39,057 nucleotides of DNA, from positions 1-39,057 of the forward strand of contig JAUYLJ010000013.1 of NCBI GenBank assembly GCA_030699685.1. Direction: 5' to 3'. The translations under genes were made by a program, and so were the position numbers. Positions within the stretch are counted from its first letter, which is position 1. The number at the start of each line of letters is the position of its first letter. Below, piece after piece: positions 29,848 through 38,338 of this stretch. Source of the DNA: a bacterium (lineage in GTDB: Bacteria > Patescibacteriota > Patescibacteriia > JAHIZJ01). The notes under the pieces were generated by a model, which was not told the origin of the DNA, did no database searches, and saw nothing but the letters and a program-made list of their open reading frames with translations.

Positions 29848-32800
29848 TTACTCGATGTTTACCGTCGTCCTTGGGCTGATGCTGATGCTGTCTTTGTTTC
29901 GGAAACCCTGGATCAAAGGAGTGTCGGCGACAAATGTCCCTTGGCTGCTGACCCTGGCGTAATACTCAATCAAGCCGCTCGAGCCTTTCCAAGAACGAAA
30001 ACCGATTTTCTTGCCATCAACAAGATAAGGCCAAGAAGTCTGATAGTCGCCGTATTGGAGACGCGAAAATGGACGAGTCACCATGCTTAAACCCGAAGGC
30101 AGGAAATCGACAATCTGATAGGAATCATCCACGGCGTTACCGTTGATATACGGCCGTAAGGTAACATGGACAAGATCCCCTTCTGAAAACTGGTCAGTGA
30201 CTGTTCCGTTCAGCGTCCGGTAGACCCTCTCCAACCCGATCAGACCATCTTGATTGACGTCATCGGCGCTGATTGGGGCGGTAAAGTAGCTGATCACGCC
30301 AACAGACCCTGACACGTTTGAAAATTGGATTGAAGCAAGTTCTTCAGGTGAAAGCGAAAGAGCGTATCTTTCTTCCCGCTCGAGGGTGACGTTTTCAGAC
30401 CGATTACCGGCTGTGAAGGTAAATGAGACCGGATCACCGCTGGCATCAGGAATTGCCGAGTCAAGGTAAAGCAGATTTTCAAGATTGATCAGTATGTCGG
30501 TGCCCTGGCGCTCCCGGATATAGCTGTACAATCCTGCTTCCTCGGCACTGTCCAAGCGATTGGCCAATATTGCCGCCATGATGCTGTATTTCAAGTAGTC
30601 ATCCTCGTCGTTTCCAAGCACGACTCGCAAATCCGGCTGACTCTCTTCACCATAGCTGTTGATGATACCAAGATACAGCGTCCTGGCATACTCAGCCGCA
30701 CCCATCTTTTCCATCGCCAGCGCCACATAAAGACTCAATTCATCAGGAATTTCATTATTTTCTATGACCTGATTCAGTATGGTAAGTACCGGCTCATCCA
30801 GACTGGCCAGGCCGTACAAAGCGATAACAATTTCTTCAAGGCTGGCATTGTCGTTGGCCAAAGCGCCCTCAAGATAGGCGCGCATAGCTGTTTGGTCAAA
30901 TTGGTCAGCCGCCAGATCGGCAAACAACGCTGTCAGATGGAGTTCGGCTGACGCATACGGCAGCAGCGCCACTCCGCCTTCAGGCGTCTGAAACTGGCCG
31001 CCGTCAAAATTAGCCACTTCGAAATTTTCTTCAAAATACTGATTAAGCAAACCGCTAGCCAAGCTTCGAGAATAGCTTTGGTCGACGCGGTCTCCCCAAA
31101 CATACATAAGATTGAGCAGGTCTCGGTAATAGTAGCCCCGGTTTTTGTCGAGGAAAACCAATGTTGTCTGACCGTTTTCGGATCCTATGATTTCCACGTC
31201 CCCGTTCAAGGTATAGTAGTTGGACTGCTCGGTTTCAAAGTAACCTTCTTTGACAATTATTGTTTTCAAAACAGTGTCTTCCGCCCCATCATGTTCGACT
31301 GTAAAGTAAACGTCATGCCTGCCAACAGGCAATTCAGGCAAACTAAACCGAATAGGCTGGTAGGCGCCGCCTTGTTCGGTGGTGTCGTAGCCAAGTGACT
31401 CAATAGTGAGATTCGCCGTCACGCTGTCGCCATCCCCTAGTCCGTTGCCATAGGCAAACACTTGAACAATAGGCCGGTCACCAGCCAGATACTCATCCGA
31501 GAGGTTGCTTTCGGCGAATATCGGCAGACTGACAGGCACCTGCGCGGTTGTCGAACCGACTTCCAGCCGCGAGCTGACGCCCTGGGCGGTCACCCTCCAG
31601 GAGGTAATATTGTCGGGCAATGTGAAAGAAACGGAGCCTTGGCCCGCCACTCCGGTCTCTATCTCGCGAAACAGTACCGTATCCTGAAATTCTCTTCTGG
31701 CTCCGGCTTTGTCGTTGTGGACGTAGACTCCGGAAGCGAAAAAAGTGTGCTGGTCCTCTATGTGAAGATTGTACACCGAGACTGGACCAAAATGCCTGGA
31801 AATGTCCGTTACCACAAACTCTGTACCGCTCTCGTCAAGAAGCGTATCGCCCACGGTGATTGTCTCGGCCGGATGCCACCCTCCATTCACCCAAAGTATG
31901 TGATTGGGGGTGATGTTCAGCCGATCATTGATAGTAAGATATTCGTTGACCGTATGCTCAAAACGCTGGCTGACTTTGGCCGGAACGAGTTTGGGATCCT
32001 CGGATGAAAGACGCGTCAGTATGTATTCGCCGGGTTGTACGTCTTCAATCTCCTTTTTCGTCCCGTCTGCCAAGGTGACGAGCGTGTTTTCCAGAAAGCA
32101 GCCGCCAAACTCCGCTCCTAGCGACTCCAATCTCTGTTTTTCATGGGATACAAATGTGCGCAATATTCCGCTAGAAACGTTTTTGTATACTTCTGCCAGC
32201 GGATCCACGTCCGAGTCACGCAAGGCGTAAATCGCTTCGTCGACCAAGTTGAGATTGACCCTGGCCGGTACGGGACCTCCTTCGGGCCCGGTCGTGGAAA
32301 CGGTCAAGGTAACTTCGTCGCCTGGTGCGTAGCGGTTTTGATTAGTGCCGACGGAAATGTCTAGTTGGCGCTCGGCCATATCAAACGTAACGACGGAATC
32401 CCCCTCACCGTTATAATAATCTGTCGCCTCATACTGCGCGCCATCAAACCAGACTCCGCCCAGATAGGTATTAGGTATGTTGTCACCTGAGAATGTAAAA
32501 GAATATTCTGGTTCCGTCTGGACCGCATGATCCCGCAATCCGCCGCCTGCCTGGTAAAAAAGATAGCGATTTGGATCAAGGTTTTCCGCCAACGGAGTCT
32601 CGCCGGTGACTAGCGCGACACGCACTTCCTCTCCTAATCCGTAGACGGCATCCTCATCCAGATTTTCGATGTGGATGAAACCATCGGCGCTGTATTCGTA
32701 AAATCTATATCCTGACCACAGATAGACCGAACGTGTTACTGTCCTGCCTTCATTGTCCGAAAAATTGAGGCCAATTTCATACGAAGCGTTTTCCCCCATC

Positions 32801-35148
32801 TCAAATTCAAACAAAGCTTCACCCGACTGATTCGTCGTAACGACAAAATCATCAACCGGCACCAAACGACGTTCGTAGCGATAGGTCTTGTGGTTTACTT
32901 TGTTGATGAAATCATAGTATTCCCCCGTCTCAATTTTGTCGTATTTTACTTCGCCTATATCTCCTTTTATCTCCTTTCCCTGCACCGGATCGGCCACAAT
33001 GACGTCTTCCCAAATGCTGAAGTCTTCGGCATTCATTGCTTCCAAATCGAGAAAGTTCAGCGCCAGATTCAGGCGCGCGGCCGTACCATTTACGTCGGTG
33101 TCGGCAGCGAGCCACATGTCAGAAGGAAACACCCTGTACTGAAGCGTTGAAGAAATATCGCTGGAGATCGCGGAATCGGAATAGACGGAAAGATAATTAT
33201 ACGACGAAACGTTGTCATAGAGATCCGACTTGAGGACAATCTCCGCCTTTCCATTTGTATCGGTTGTTATTTCACCCGATCCGGAATTTGAACTGTAAGA
33301 CATGCTGACGTTCGGCGCGGACGTGCCTTCAAAAAATTCCGAACGGATATTCACCGTGTTGTTTTCGTTTTGAACAATTACTTTCTTTTCCGCGTCCAGA
33401 TTGATGGAATAGCTCGGCTTGACGTATTTCTCGACATACACACTGGAGCTGGCAATCTCCTCGCCCGCCACCGCAATCTTCAGAGTATAATATCCCGGTA
33501 CGAGATTCGAAAAAGCAATTTCGCCTATAAACGTCGCGTCATCGGACACCTCCACGTCAGCCTGGGCGATGTTGACGCTTTCACCGCTGTAACTATCATA
33601 GGCAAATCCCTCAAGAACGGCCTTCACGGATTCGGGCGCAGGGCTGCCGTCTCTCGGTTTGACTAAGCCCCAAAACTTGACCGTGTCTGTCTTTGAATAT
33701 ATCGGCCGATCGACATATACATATTTCCAGTACGCTTCGGTGAGACGCGTGCCGCCCAATTCATAGTAGGGCTGAGGTTGTGACGCGGGCACGACGGTAT
33801 TTTTTCCCGTCGGACTGCTGACAACGAAGATATGCGAACGTTCCGGACTAAGCGACGTGAGCTCCGCGGGGGTTTCAAATTTCGCGATACCCTGGGTGTC
33901 GGTCTCGGCGTCCAGGGATAAACCTGGCGAAGTAATCTTCGCGCCTGAAACCGGACCTTGAGCGCTGACGTCATTCACCCAAAGCAGCGTTTCAGTTGTT
34001 GATAAAGCGAGATAAGATGCCTGATTGCTCACCTGAATCCATGATTGGACTGTGGCATCACTAGCAACAGTGTTAATCACATAGTAGCCGTCAGCCAGCG
34101 TTTCGGGCAAGACGATAAAATACCGGAAATTTGATTCTTGCGGGGCGGCGGTGAACCTCGCTACTTCCGTCAAACCTTCGGTTGGCACGGTGAAGTTCCG
34201 CTGGGCATAGAAAGCCCAAGCCGGGTATTCCGAGTATTCCGCAAAGGAATCACGAAACTGATCAAATCCCGGAAACTGGTAGACAACGAATTCCCGCTGC
34301 CTATCGGACGGATAACTGTATACTTCGAGAACCGGTTCACGGTCGCTGGTAAAGTCGAATAATGATTCCTGAAAACTGAAATACTCATAGTCGTTAGAAT
34401 ACTGCGAGTTGCTTGTCTCGAAACGAAATACGTAATCCTCTGCCAGCGTTTCTTCGCTTCCTTCAAACGGCAAGCCGGCTTTAATTGTCACTGTATACAA
34501 TGTTTCGGGTCGTAGTCCCGAGGGAACAAACACCGCTGTTCTTTTGTGCTTTTCAAATCTGCCGTCCGCTTCGGGAGAAATGTCGAAGTATTCTTCAAAA
34601 TCATAATAAGCATCGTTTTGAAACGTTACCTCAATGCCGCTGTTGACTGGGACATTCGTGGAGGTGTCGCGAGGCAAAGACCCGGCCACTTTCACGATTT
34701 CTTTTACCTGGTATGCCCAGCGATACTCTCGTTCCTCGTCAGTTTCTGCCGTATCGTCGCTTTTCGCCTCGGTAGTAGATATTGAAAACTCATAGATTTC
34801 ATTTTCTGTTAGCGGCGATTCCGGCGTCAAAGTAAATGTGTTTGCGGAAGTCTCCCGCACGGCAAACTCAAGCGCTGGTTCGATGTTTAAACTTTCCGCC
34901 ACTTCCACGTCGGTAATATCTTCTTTGCTGGTCAAGATAAACGAGCTGTCAACGTCCACCCCAAGGTTGTCACGCGACTCAGGAATCAGTGCGAAATTAT
35001 CCTCAGCGTATGCCGGACTGACCGGAATAAACGGCTTGTCCGGTTCTTTGTCCGTAGCGTTTCTACCGCTCAATCCATACCACGCGCCAGCTCCAACTAT
35101 TATTACAGCTCCAATCCCAAGCGCAACCCATTTCGCTGGAAATTTCAT
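29848..35148 (-). CDS. Alpha-2-macroglobulin family protein with inserted Hint domain
   Basis: 1766 residues with an N-terminal anchor (about 8-27). Order: two Ig-like domains (about 35-240), MG domains with YVYVDRPIYSKTDTVKFWG (about 475) marking MG2, a bait-region-domain part ending in LVDEAIYALRD (about 965), then the Hint insertion 1017-1145, the A2M core FQDTVLF...FTLPDNITSWRVTAQG, and a helical thioester-domain-like toroid (about 1350-1600) with a C-terminal receptor-like domain. The thioester motif GC-x-EQ is degenerate: W1351-G-D1353-R-V-D-Q-S, without Cys. Normal A2Ms trap proteases through a cleaved bait region and a Cys-Gln thioester. Transcribed from a promoter at 35178-35207; no clear SD. 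Memo gene follows after seven bases. Confidence 0.92.
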   Translation of the reverse strand: MKFPAKWVALGIGAVIIVGAGAWYGLSGRNATDKEPDKPFIPVSPAYAEDNFALIPESRDNLGVDVDSSFILTSKEDITDVEVAESLNIEPALEFAVRETSANTFTLTPESPLTENEIYEFSISTTEAKSDDTAETDEEREYRWAYQVKEIVKVAGSLPRDTSTNVPVNSGIEVTFQNDAYYDFEEYFDISPEADGRFEKHKRTAVFVPSGLRPETLYTVTIKAGLPFEGSEETLAEDYVFRFETSNSQYSNDYEYFSFQESLFDFTSDREPVLEVYSYPSDRQREFVVYQFPGFDQFRDSFAEYSEYPAWAFYAQRNFTVPTEGLTEVARFTAAPQESNFRYFIVLPETLADGYYVINTVASDATVQSWIQVSNQASYLALSTTETLLWVNDVSAQGPVSGAKITSPGLSLDAETDTQGIAKFETPAELTSLSPERSHIFVVSSPTGKNTVVPASQPQPYYELGGTRLTEAYWKYVYVDRPIYSKTDTVKFWGLVKPRDGSPAPESVKAVLEGFAYDSYSGESVNIAQADVEVSDDATFIGEIAFSNLVPGYYTLKIAVAGEEIASSSVYVEKYVKPSYSINLDAEKKVIVQNENNTVNIRSEFFEGTSAPNVSMSYSSNSGSGEITTDTNGKAEIVLKSDLYDNVSSYNYLSVYSDSAISSDISSTLQYRVFPSDMWLAADTDVNGTAARLNLALNFLDLEAMNAEDFSIWEDVIVADPVQGKEIKGDIGEVKYDKIETGEYYDFINKVNHKTYRYERRLVPVDDFVVTTNQSGEALFEFEMGENASYEIGLNFSDNEGRTVTRSVYLWSGYRFYEYSADGFIHIENLDEDAVYGLGEEVRVALVTGETPLAENLDPNRYLFYQAGGGLRDHAVQTEPEYSFTFSGDNIPNTYLGGVWFDGAQYEATDYYNGEGDSVVTFDMAERQLDISVGTNQNRYAPGDEVTLTVSTTGPEGGPVPARVNLNLVDEAIYALRDSDVDPLAEVYKNVSSGILRTFVSHEKQRLESLGAEFGGCFLENTLVTLADGTKKEIEDVQPGEYILTRLSSEDPKLVPAKVSQRFEHTVNEYLTINDRLNITPNHILWVNGGWHPAETITVGDTLLDESGTEFVVTDISRHFGPVSVYNLHIEDQHTFFASGVYVHNDKAGARREFQDTVLFREIETGVAGQGSVSFTLPDNITSWRVTAQGVSSRLEVGSTTAQVPVSLPIFAESNLSDEYLAGDRPIVQVFAYGNGLGDGDSVTANLTIESLGYDTTEQGGAYQPIRFSLPELPVGRHDVYFTVEHDGAEDTVLKTIIVKEGYFETEQSNYYTLNGDVEIIGSENGQTTLVFLDKNRGYYYRDLLNLMYVWGDRVDQSYSRSLASGLLNQYFEENFEVANFDGGQFQTPEGGVALLPYASAELHLTALFADLAADQFDQTAMRAYLEGALANDNASLEEIVIALYGLASLDEPVLTILNQVIENNEIPDELSLYVALAMEKMGAAEYARTLYLGIINSYGEESQPDLRVVLGNDEDDYLKYSIMAAILANRLDSAEEAGLYSYIRERQGTDILINLENLLYLDSAIPDASGDPVSFTFTAGNRSENVTLEREERYALSLSPEELASIQFSNVSGSVGVISYFTAPISADDVNQDGLIGLERVYRTLNGTVTDQFSEGDLVHVTLRPYINGNAVDDSYQIVDFLPSGLSMVTRPFSRLQYGDYQTSWPYLVDGKKIGFRSWKGSSGLIEYYARVSSQGTFVADTPLIQGFRNKDSISISPRTTVNIE
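31714..32100 (-). other. Hint / bacterial intein-like domain inside the alpha-2-macroglobulin (residues 1017-1145)
   Basis: 129 residues, with splicing blocks in order: Cys1017-FLENTLVTLADGTKKEIEDV (block A with Thr and DG), LNITPNHILWVNGGWHPAE (block B T-x-x-H), and VSVYNLHIEDQHTFFASGV (block F), ending in VHN with His1144-Asn1145. The +1 residue is Asp, not Cys, Ser or Thr, as in A-type bacterial intein-like domains. No homing endonuclease. The flanks (GAEFGG and DKAGARR) would rejoin to a normal short Gly linker if spliced. Confidence 0.9.
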
Positions 35149-35420
35149 TTTTTTGTCATTAGCTATTACCTACTATCATTATACTCCTCTCAAAGTCGTG
35201 CGTTCAAGTACGCGCTTTGACGCTAGAAGCCGATCAAAAACAAGAACAATAGGAGCATCTCCACTCTCGAAAAGAGTCTTCGACCCGCCACTACTTGAAG
35301 CACATAGCGTGCCAAAAATGTATTTTTCACAAGTACGCACAATTTGTCGGCTATATACACGACTTTGTGGTGTGCTCCAAAGACCGATCGTTACAGCTTC
35401 ATAGTCACGCCAAGAACAAG
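35149..35420. other. Intergenic stretch between the A2M gene and the 35421 membrane gene
   Basis: The 272 bases contain the A2M promoter at the low end. A minus-strand frame (35179-35448, 89 codons) is open through most of it, but it overlaps the end of the membrane protein gene by 28 bases, has no SD, and its stop lies within the A2M -10. Its translation is not clearly foreign to the genome, so a small gene cannot be excluded. Confidence 0.4.
35178..35207 (-). promoter_or_regulatory. Promoter of the alpha-2-macroglobulin/Memo operon
   Basis: TTGAAC (35202-35207), 18-base spacer, consensus TATAAT (35178-35183) on the minus strand. Leader about 23 nt. Confidence 0.75.
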
Positions 35421-35759
35421 CTACCAGCGGGATTTCAGATAGCGCCATAAATCGCGCAAGTGGATGGTGATGTGGTTGAGAGCTGCGGCGATAAAAATTG
35501 TTCCAAACAAGGTGTGGTAATACAGCGACGAGCGGCCAAAAATTCTAAATGATTCGCCCAAAAGTTGCAGAATGCCGGAAATTATAATAAACAAAGTGGC
35601 GATCAACAAGGCGCTGCTTGAAAAACGCATGATAAATTTACGATTCAGGATCGGGCGTTGTTTCAAACCGAACGCAGTGTAGCTTACCCAGACTGTAATC
35701 ATGAACAACACAAACCAGACAATGGCAATTGGCTGGACAAAAGGATAGTCGTCAAACAT
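35421..35759 (-). CDS. Membrane protein, about three TM helices, His-containing (DUF4405-like)
   Basis: 112 residues with TM helices at about 8-30, 45-65 and 78-100. The last helix region YYHTLFGTIFIAAALNHITIH contains three His, as in DUF4405-type or small cytochrome b-like proteins, so a haem or quinone link is possible but unproven. ATG at 35759 follows an extended -10 by six bases (leaderless). No SD. Confidence 0.75.
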   Translation of the reverse strand: MFDDYPFVQPIAIVWFVLFMITVWVSYTAFGLKQRPILNRKFIMRFSSSALLIATLFIIISGILQLLGESFRIFGRSSLYYHTLFGTIFIAAALNHITIHLRDLWRYLKSRW

Positions 35760-35765
35760 GACAAG

Positions 35766-35795
35766 AGTATATCATGTTCAAGGGACTACCATCAA
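35766..35795 (-). promoter_or_regulatory. Leaderless promoter of the 35421 gene
   Basis: TTGATG (35790-35795), 18-base spacer, extended -10 TGATATACT with TATACT at 35766-35771, then six bases to the ATG. Confidence 0.65.
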
Positions 35796-35812
35796 AAACC
35801 TGAGAATGCTTG

Positions 35813-36331
35813 TTAATTAAAATCAGCTTCGATGATGAAACGCAAAGTCCGAACCAGTATGGAGATAAAAGCCGCCAAAAAGGCAACCCATAACACAATA
35901 CGCAATACCATGGCCGCCCATTCCCAACCCGGCCACACCGCGAAATCAAACGGGAAAACAGACACCGTCACCCAGGTACTCCATAAATTCAGGCCGTCAT
36001 TCAGCGTTTTGCCTACATAGAACACTGAGCGGATGTGGATGAAGATAAGAAAAAACCAGGTGATGATAATACCAACCGCCGTGATATTGATAATTCGCAA
36101 TACCTGAGCCCAATCGTCAGTCAGGATGGGGAAACCCCAGATCTCCAGGGAATTGACGAACCATAGCCAAATAACCGTACCGATGATTCCACCAACAGCA
36201 TCTGAATATTTGAAACCTTTCGTTTTCTTTTTTGGCTTTGGCTGAACAGACGAAAGTACCGGCCTGTCTTCTGATTCTATTTCCTTGCTGCCATTCGATT
36301 GTCCTGCTGCCTGAGCTTCTTGATTATTCAC
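35813..36331 (-). CDS. Membrane protein, about four TM helices (172 aa)
   Basis: GTG start at 36331. A polar N-terminus of about 40 residues rich in Gln, Ser and Lys (KPKKKTKGFKYSD) precedes helices at about 46-64, 78-103, 122-140 and 142-166. No family recognised. The GTG is six bases after a TATACT box, so the mRNA is probably leaderless. The next gene (35421) follows after 53 bases with its own promoter. Confidence 0.75.
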   Translation of the reverse strand: MNNQEAQAAGQSNGSKEIESEDRPVLSSVQPKPKKKTKGFKYSDAVGGIIGTVIWLWFVNSLEIWGFPILTDDWAQVLRIINITAVGIIITWFFLIFIHIRSVFYVGKTLNDGLNLWSTWVTVSVFPFDFAVWPGWEWAAMVLRIVLWVAFLAAFISILVRTLRFIIEADFN

Positions 36332-36337
36332 GGCCTT

Positions 36338-36366
36338 AGTATAATCCAGAAATTTTTTATTCGCAA
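36338..36366 (-). promoter_or_regulatory. Leaderless promoter of the 35813 gene
   Basis: TTGCGA (36361-36366), 17-base spacer, TATACT (36338-36343), then six bases to the GTG at 36331. Confidence 0.7.
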
Positions 36367-36370
36367 GATG

Positions 36371-36868
36371 CTATTTTAAACTTTTTTGGAGCCAAGCTTC
36401 AATCATGTCTTTTCCGTTTTGAAAAGCGATGTCGCGCGGGATTTCGTCACGCTTAAACCATTTGAGCTTCTCAATATCGTCACCAGGCCTGAGCTCACCC
36501 TTGATTCTTTTGCCAATAAAGCAAATATTCAAGGTTGGTTCCTTGGTCGGACCATATACATCCATAAAAAAACCCAACAGCTCATAGGGATCAACTTCCA
36601 AGCCTGTTTCTTCCCGAACTTCCCTGATTGCACCATCTACCGGATGTTCACCGTTATTTAAAAAACCTTCGATAACATCCCATTTTCCTTTTGACGGCTC
36701 AATGCGGCGCCGGCCGAGAAGCAGACGCCCCTTATCAAGGATTAAAACGCTCGCTGTAGGCTTCGAATTCCGGTACAACACAAAACTGCATTTCCTGCAT
36801 TGCAGTTTATTCTCACCCTCGTCCAATGTGTATTTACCGCCGCATTTCGGACAATAATCGTATAGCAT
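36371..36868 (-). CDS. Nudix hydrolase with N-terminal zinc ribbon
   Basis: 165 residues from the ATG at 36868; the frame is open to 36922 but that part overlaps the dehydrogenase gene. The N-terminal zinc ribbon has CPKCGG and CRKCS (about residues 6-27), as in NudC-type or NADH pyrophosphatase-like Nudix proteins. The Nudix box GFLNNGEHPVDGAIREVREETGL is complete with REVREE. It hydrolyses nucleoside diphosphate derivatives; the exact substrate is unknown. It starts 10 bases after the dehydrogenase stop, so co-transcription is likely. Confidence 0.93.
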   Translation of the reverse strand: MLYDYCPKCGGKYTLDEGENKLQCRKCSFVLYRNSKPTASVLILDKGRLLLGRRRIEPSKGKWDVIEGFLNNGEHPVDGAIREVREETGLEVDPYELLGFFMDVYGPTKEPTLNICFIGKRIKGELRPGDDIEKLKWFKRDEIPRDIAFQNGKDMIEAWLQKSLK

Positions 36869-36878
36869 CTTTTTTTGT

Positions 36879-37775
36879 TTATTCTTTAGAACGAGACAGG
36901 AAGTAAGACTGCAGGTGTTCAACGACTATCTCACCAAGACGCTGCCTTGTTTCAATACTATGCCCGGCGACAACTTTGGGAAAAATTACTTTTGGCAAAG
37001 AATGATATAGCTGATAGTTTTCCTCACCCGCCGAATAATCAAAAATCGCGTAGTTGCCATCTCGTGCAATCCACTGGAGAAACGCTTCATGGTCGAACAC
37101 TTTTCCCATACTTGCTTGAATGACGACCGAACCGCGGTTGATATGCTCAAATTCTTTCTTGCCAAGAATATTGAGATTTGAAGGAGTGCTGATACAGACA
37201 ATTTCGGAAGTTTTCAACAATTTTCCGATGTCGGCGTACCGCGCGCCCTTTTCTTCCCACTCCGTCTTCCGACGCGGACTAAAATACCGCGTTCGCATTT
37301 TATACGCCAGCGCCAGACGGGCAATTGATTGCCCCAACGCGCCAAGGCCAATAATCCCGAAAGTTCGACCCATGAGTTCATGAGGCTCGTCCTTCCATTG
37401 ATACTTCCCTATTCCTCTGAGAAGCATGGCAAGCTGCATGAAAATAAACTCAGCCGCCGGATCGTCACCGTAGTCTTTCACATTTGTCAATACAATTGCT
37501 CTCTTCGTTATCTCACTCCGATCAACATTCTCCAGGGAAGTGCCGCAAACGCCGATGTATTTCACTGAAGGACAATGATCGATATAGCGCTTTGTAATTT
37601 TTACTCGCGGACTGATCAAAACAATCTCCGCCTTTCCTGTCCGTTTGATAAGATCTTCTTCGTTTGCGGGTTCTTCTTGTGCAAAAACAATATCAGAATT
37701 TGATACACTCTGGATATTCTCCTCAGCTTTTTCAAGCAAGCTTATGTTATCGAGAACAGCAATAGAGTATCGCAT
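36879..37775 (-). CDS. D-isomer 2-hydroxyacid dehydrogenase homologue, active-site Arg changed
   Basis: 298 residues. Rossmann motif FGIIGLGALGQSIA (about 138-151) binds NAD(P); the lid segment before it includes CGTSLENVDR. Catalytic positions: the usual N-x-x-R-G-x-x-V-D stretch is VVIQASMGKVFDHEAF here, with Met where the substrate-binding Arg belongs, and the C-terminal His appears as AGHS. The missing Arg means that classical 2-hydroxyacid reduction is doubtful. The ATG is 32 bases after tRNA-Trp; TAGGAG lies 12 bases before it. Confidence 0.88.
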   Translation of the reverse strand: MRYSIAVLDNISLLEKAEENIQSVSNSDIVFAQEEPANEEDLIKRTGKAEIVLISPRVKITKRYIDHCPSVKYIGVCGTSLENVDRSEITKRAIVLTNVKDYGDDPAAEFIFMQLAMLLRGIGKYQWKDEPHELMGRTFGIIGLGALGQSIARLALAYKMRTRYFSPRRKTEWEEKGARYADIGKLLKTSEIVCISTPSNLNILGKKEFEHINRGSVVIQASMGKVFDHEAFLQWIARDGNYAIFDYSAGEENYQLYHSLPKVIFPKVVAGHSIETRQRLGEIVVEHLQSYFLSRSKE

Positions 37776-37807
37776 GAAATATTTCTAGGCTCCTACTTTT
37801 TGATTGG

Positions 37808-37882
37808 TGGCAGGGGTACTAGGATTCGAACCTAGAATAACGGTTTTGGAGACCGTTGTGATAGCCATTTCACTATACCCCC
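37808..37882 (-). tRNA. trnW: tRNA-Trp (CCA anticodon)
   Basis: 75 nt including an encoded 3' CCA. Acceptor stem GGGGGTA/TACCCCT, T arm with TTCGAAT loop, anticodon stem ACGGT/ACCGT and loop CTCCAAA with anticodon CCA. One G-U pair starts the acceptor stem. It follows rpmG and the 37924 gene, a partly preserved rpmG-tRNA-Trp order; secE and nusG are not found next to it here. Confidence 0.97.
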
Positions 37883-37923
37883 ATCATCAATCGAAAAGTA
37901 TTATGATCAACTGACCGCGTGTT

Positions 37924-38334
37924 TTACGAAGATTTCAGTTTCAGCCATTCCAAAGCCATCTCTTTTTTCTCAAAAAACTTTATCCTGCCCGTCTGCGCTT
38001 TACCTTTCATTACGACGCGCCTAATGGCTACCTGGTATGACCTTGCCGCGCTCAGTATGGCGATGACGCTAGCTGACGGCGACTGTAAAAGATGTTCAAT
38101 AATAGCGTCAATACTTATCGTGTCGGCTGATTGAACCTGAAGTTTAGAAAAGTCAATCACCAGCCCCCATTTCTTTTCCGGAAACTGCTGCGTCAGCCCA
38201 GCAAGCTTCTGCCAGATCCAAGCAAACTCTGTTTCAGGCGTATCTTTCCGGCGCTCTGAACCGAAACGGAGTACCACCGCGTTATCTTCGACACTGAACG
38301 TAGTGCCAGATTCGCTGAAAACTTCCTCCAACAT
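37924..38334 (-). CDS. STAS/SpoIIAA-like hypothetical protein (136 aa)
   Basis: Soluble alpha/beta pattern: a strand VVLRFGSERR, later WGLVIDFSKLQVQSADTISI, and VIAILSAARSYQVAIRRVVM, resembling the central strands and helices of SpoIIAA/STAS-like proteins. The resemblance is by pattern only. The ATG is four bases after the rpmG stop, so it is co-transcribed with the ribosomal gene. No signal peptide. Function unknown. Confidence 0.7.
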   Translation of the reverse strand: MLEEVFSESGTTFSVEDNAVVLRFGSERRKDTPETEFAWIWQKLAGLTQQFPEKKWGLVIDFSKLQVQSADTISIDAIIEHLLQSPSASVIAILSAARSYQVAIRRVVMKGKAQTGRIKFFEKKEMALEWLKLKSS

Positions 38335-38338
38335 ATGC

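Noticed and set aside
29848-35148. Canonical, self-removing intein with endonuclease in the A2M gene
   Set aside because: The insert has only 129 residues with no endonuclease, and the +1 residue is Asp, so a classical Cys/Ser/Thr-dependent splice is not expected.
35179-35448. 89-codon frame upstream of the A2M gene
   Set aside because: Overlaps the membrane protein gene, has no SD, and its stop falls inside the A2M -10; kept only as a note.
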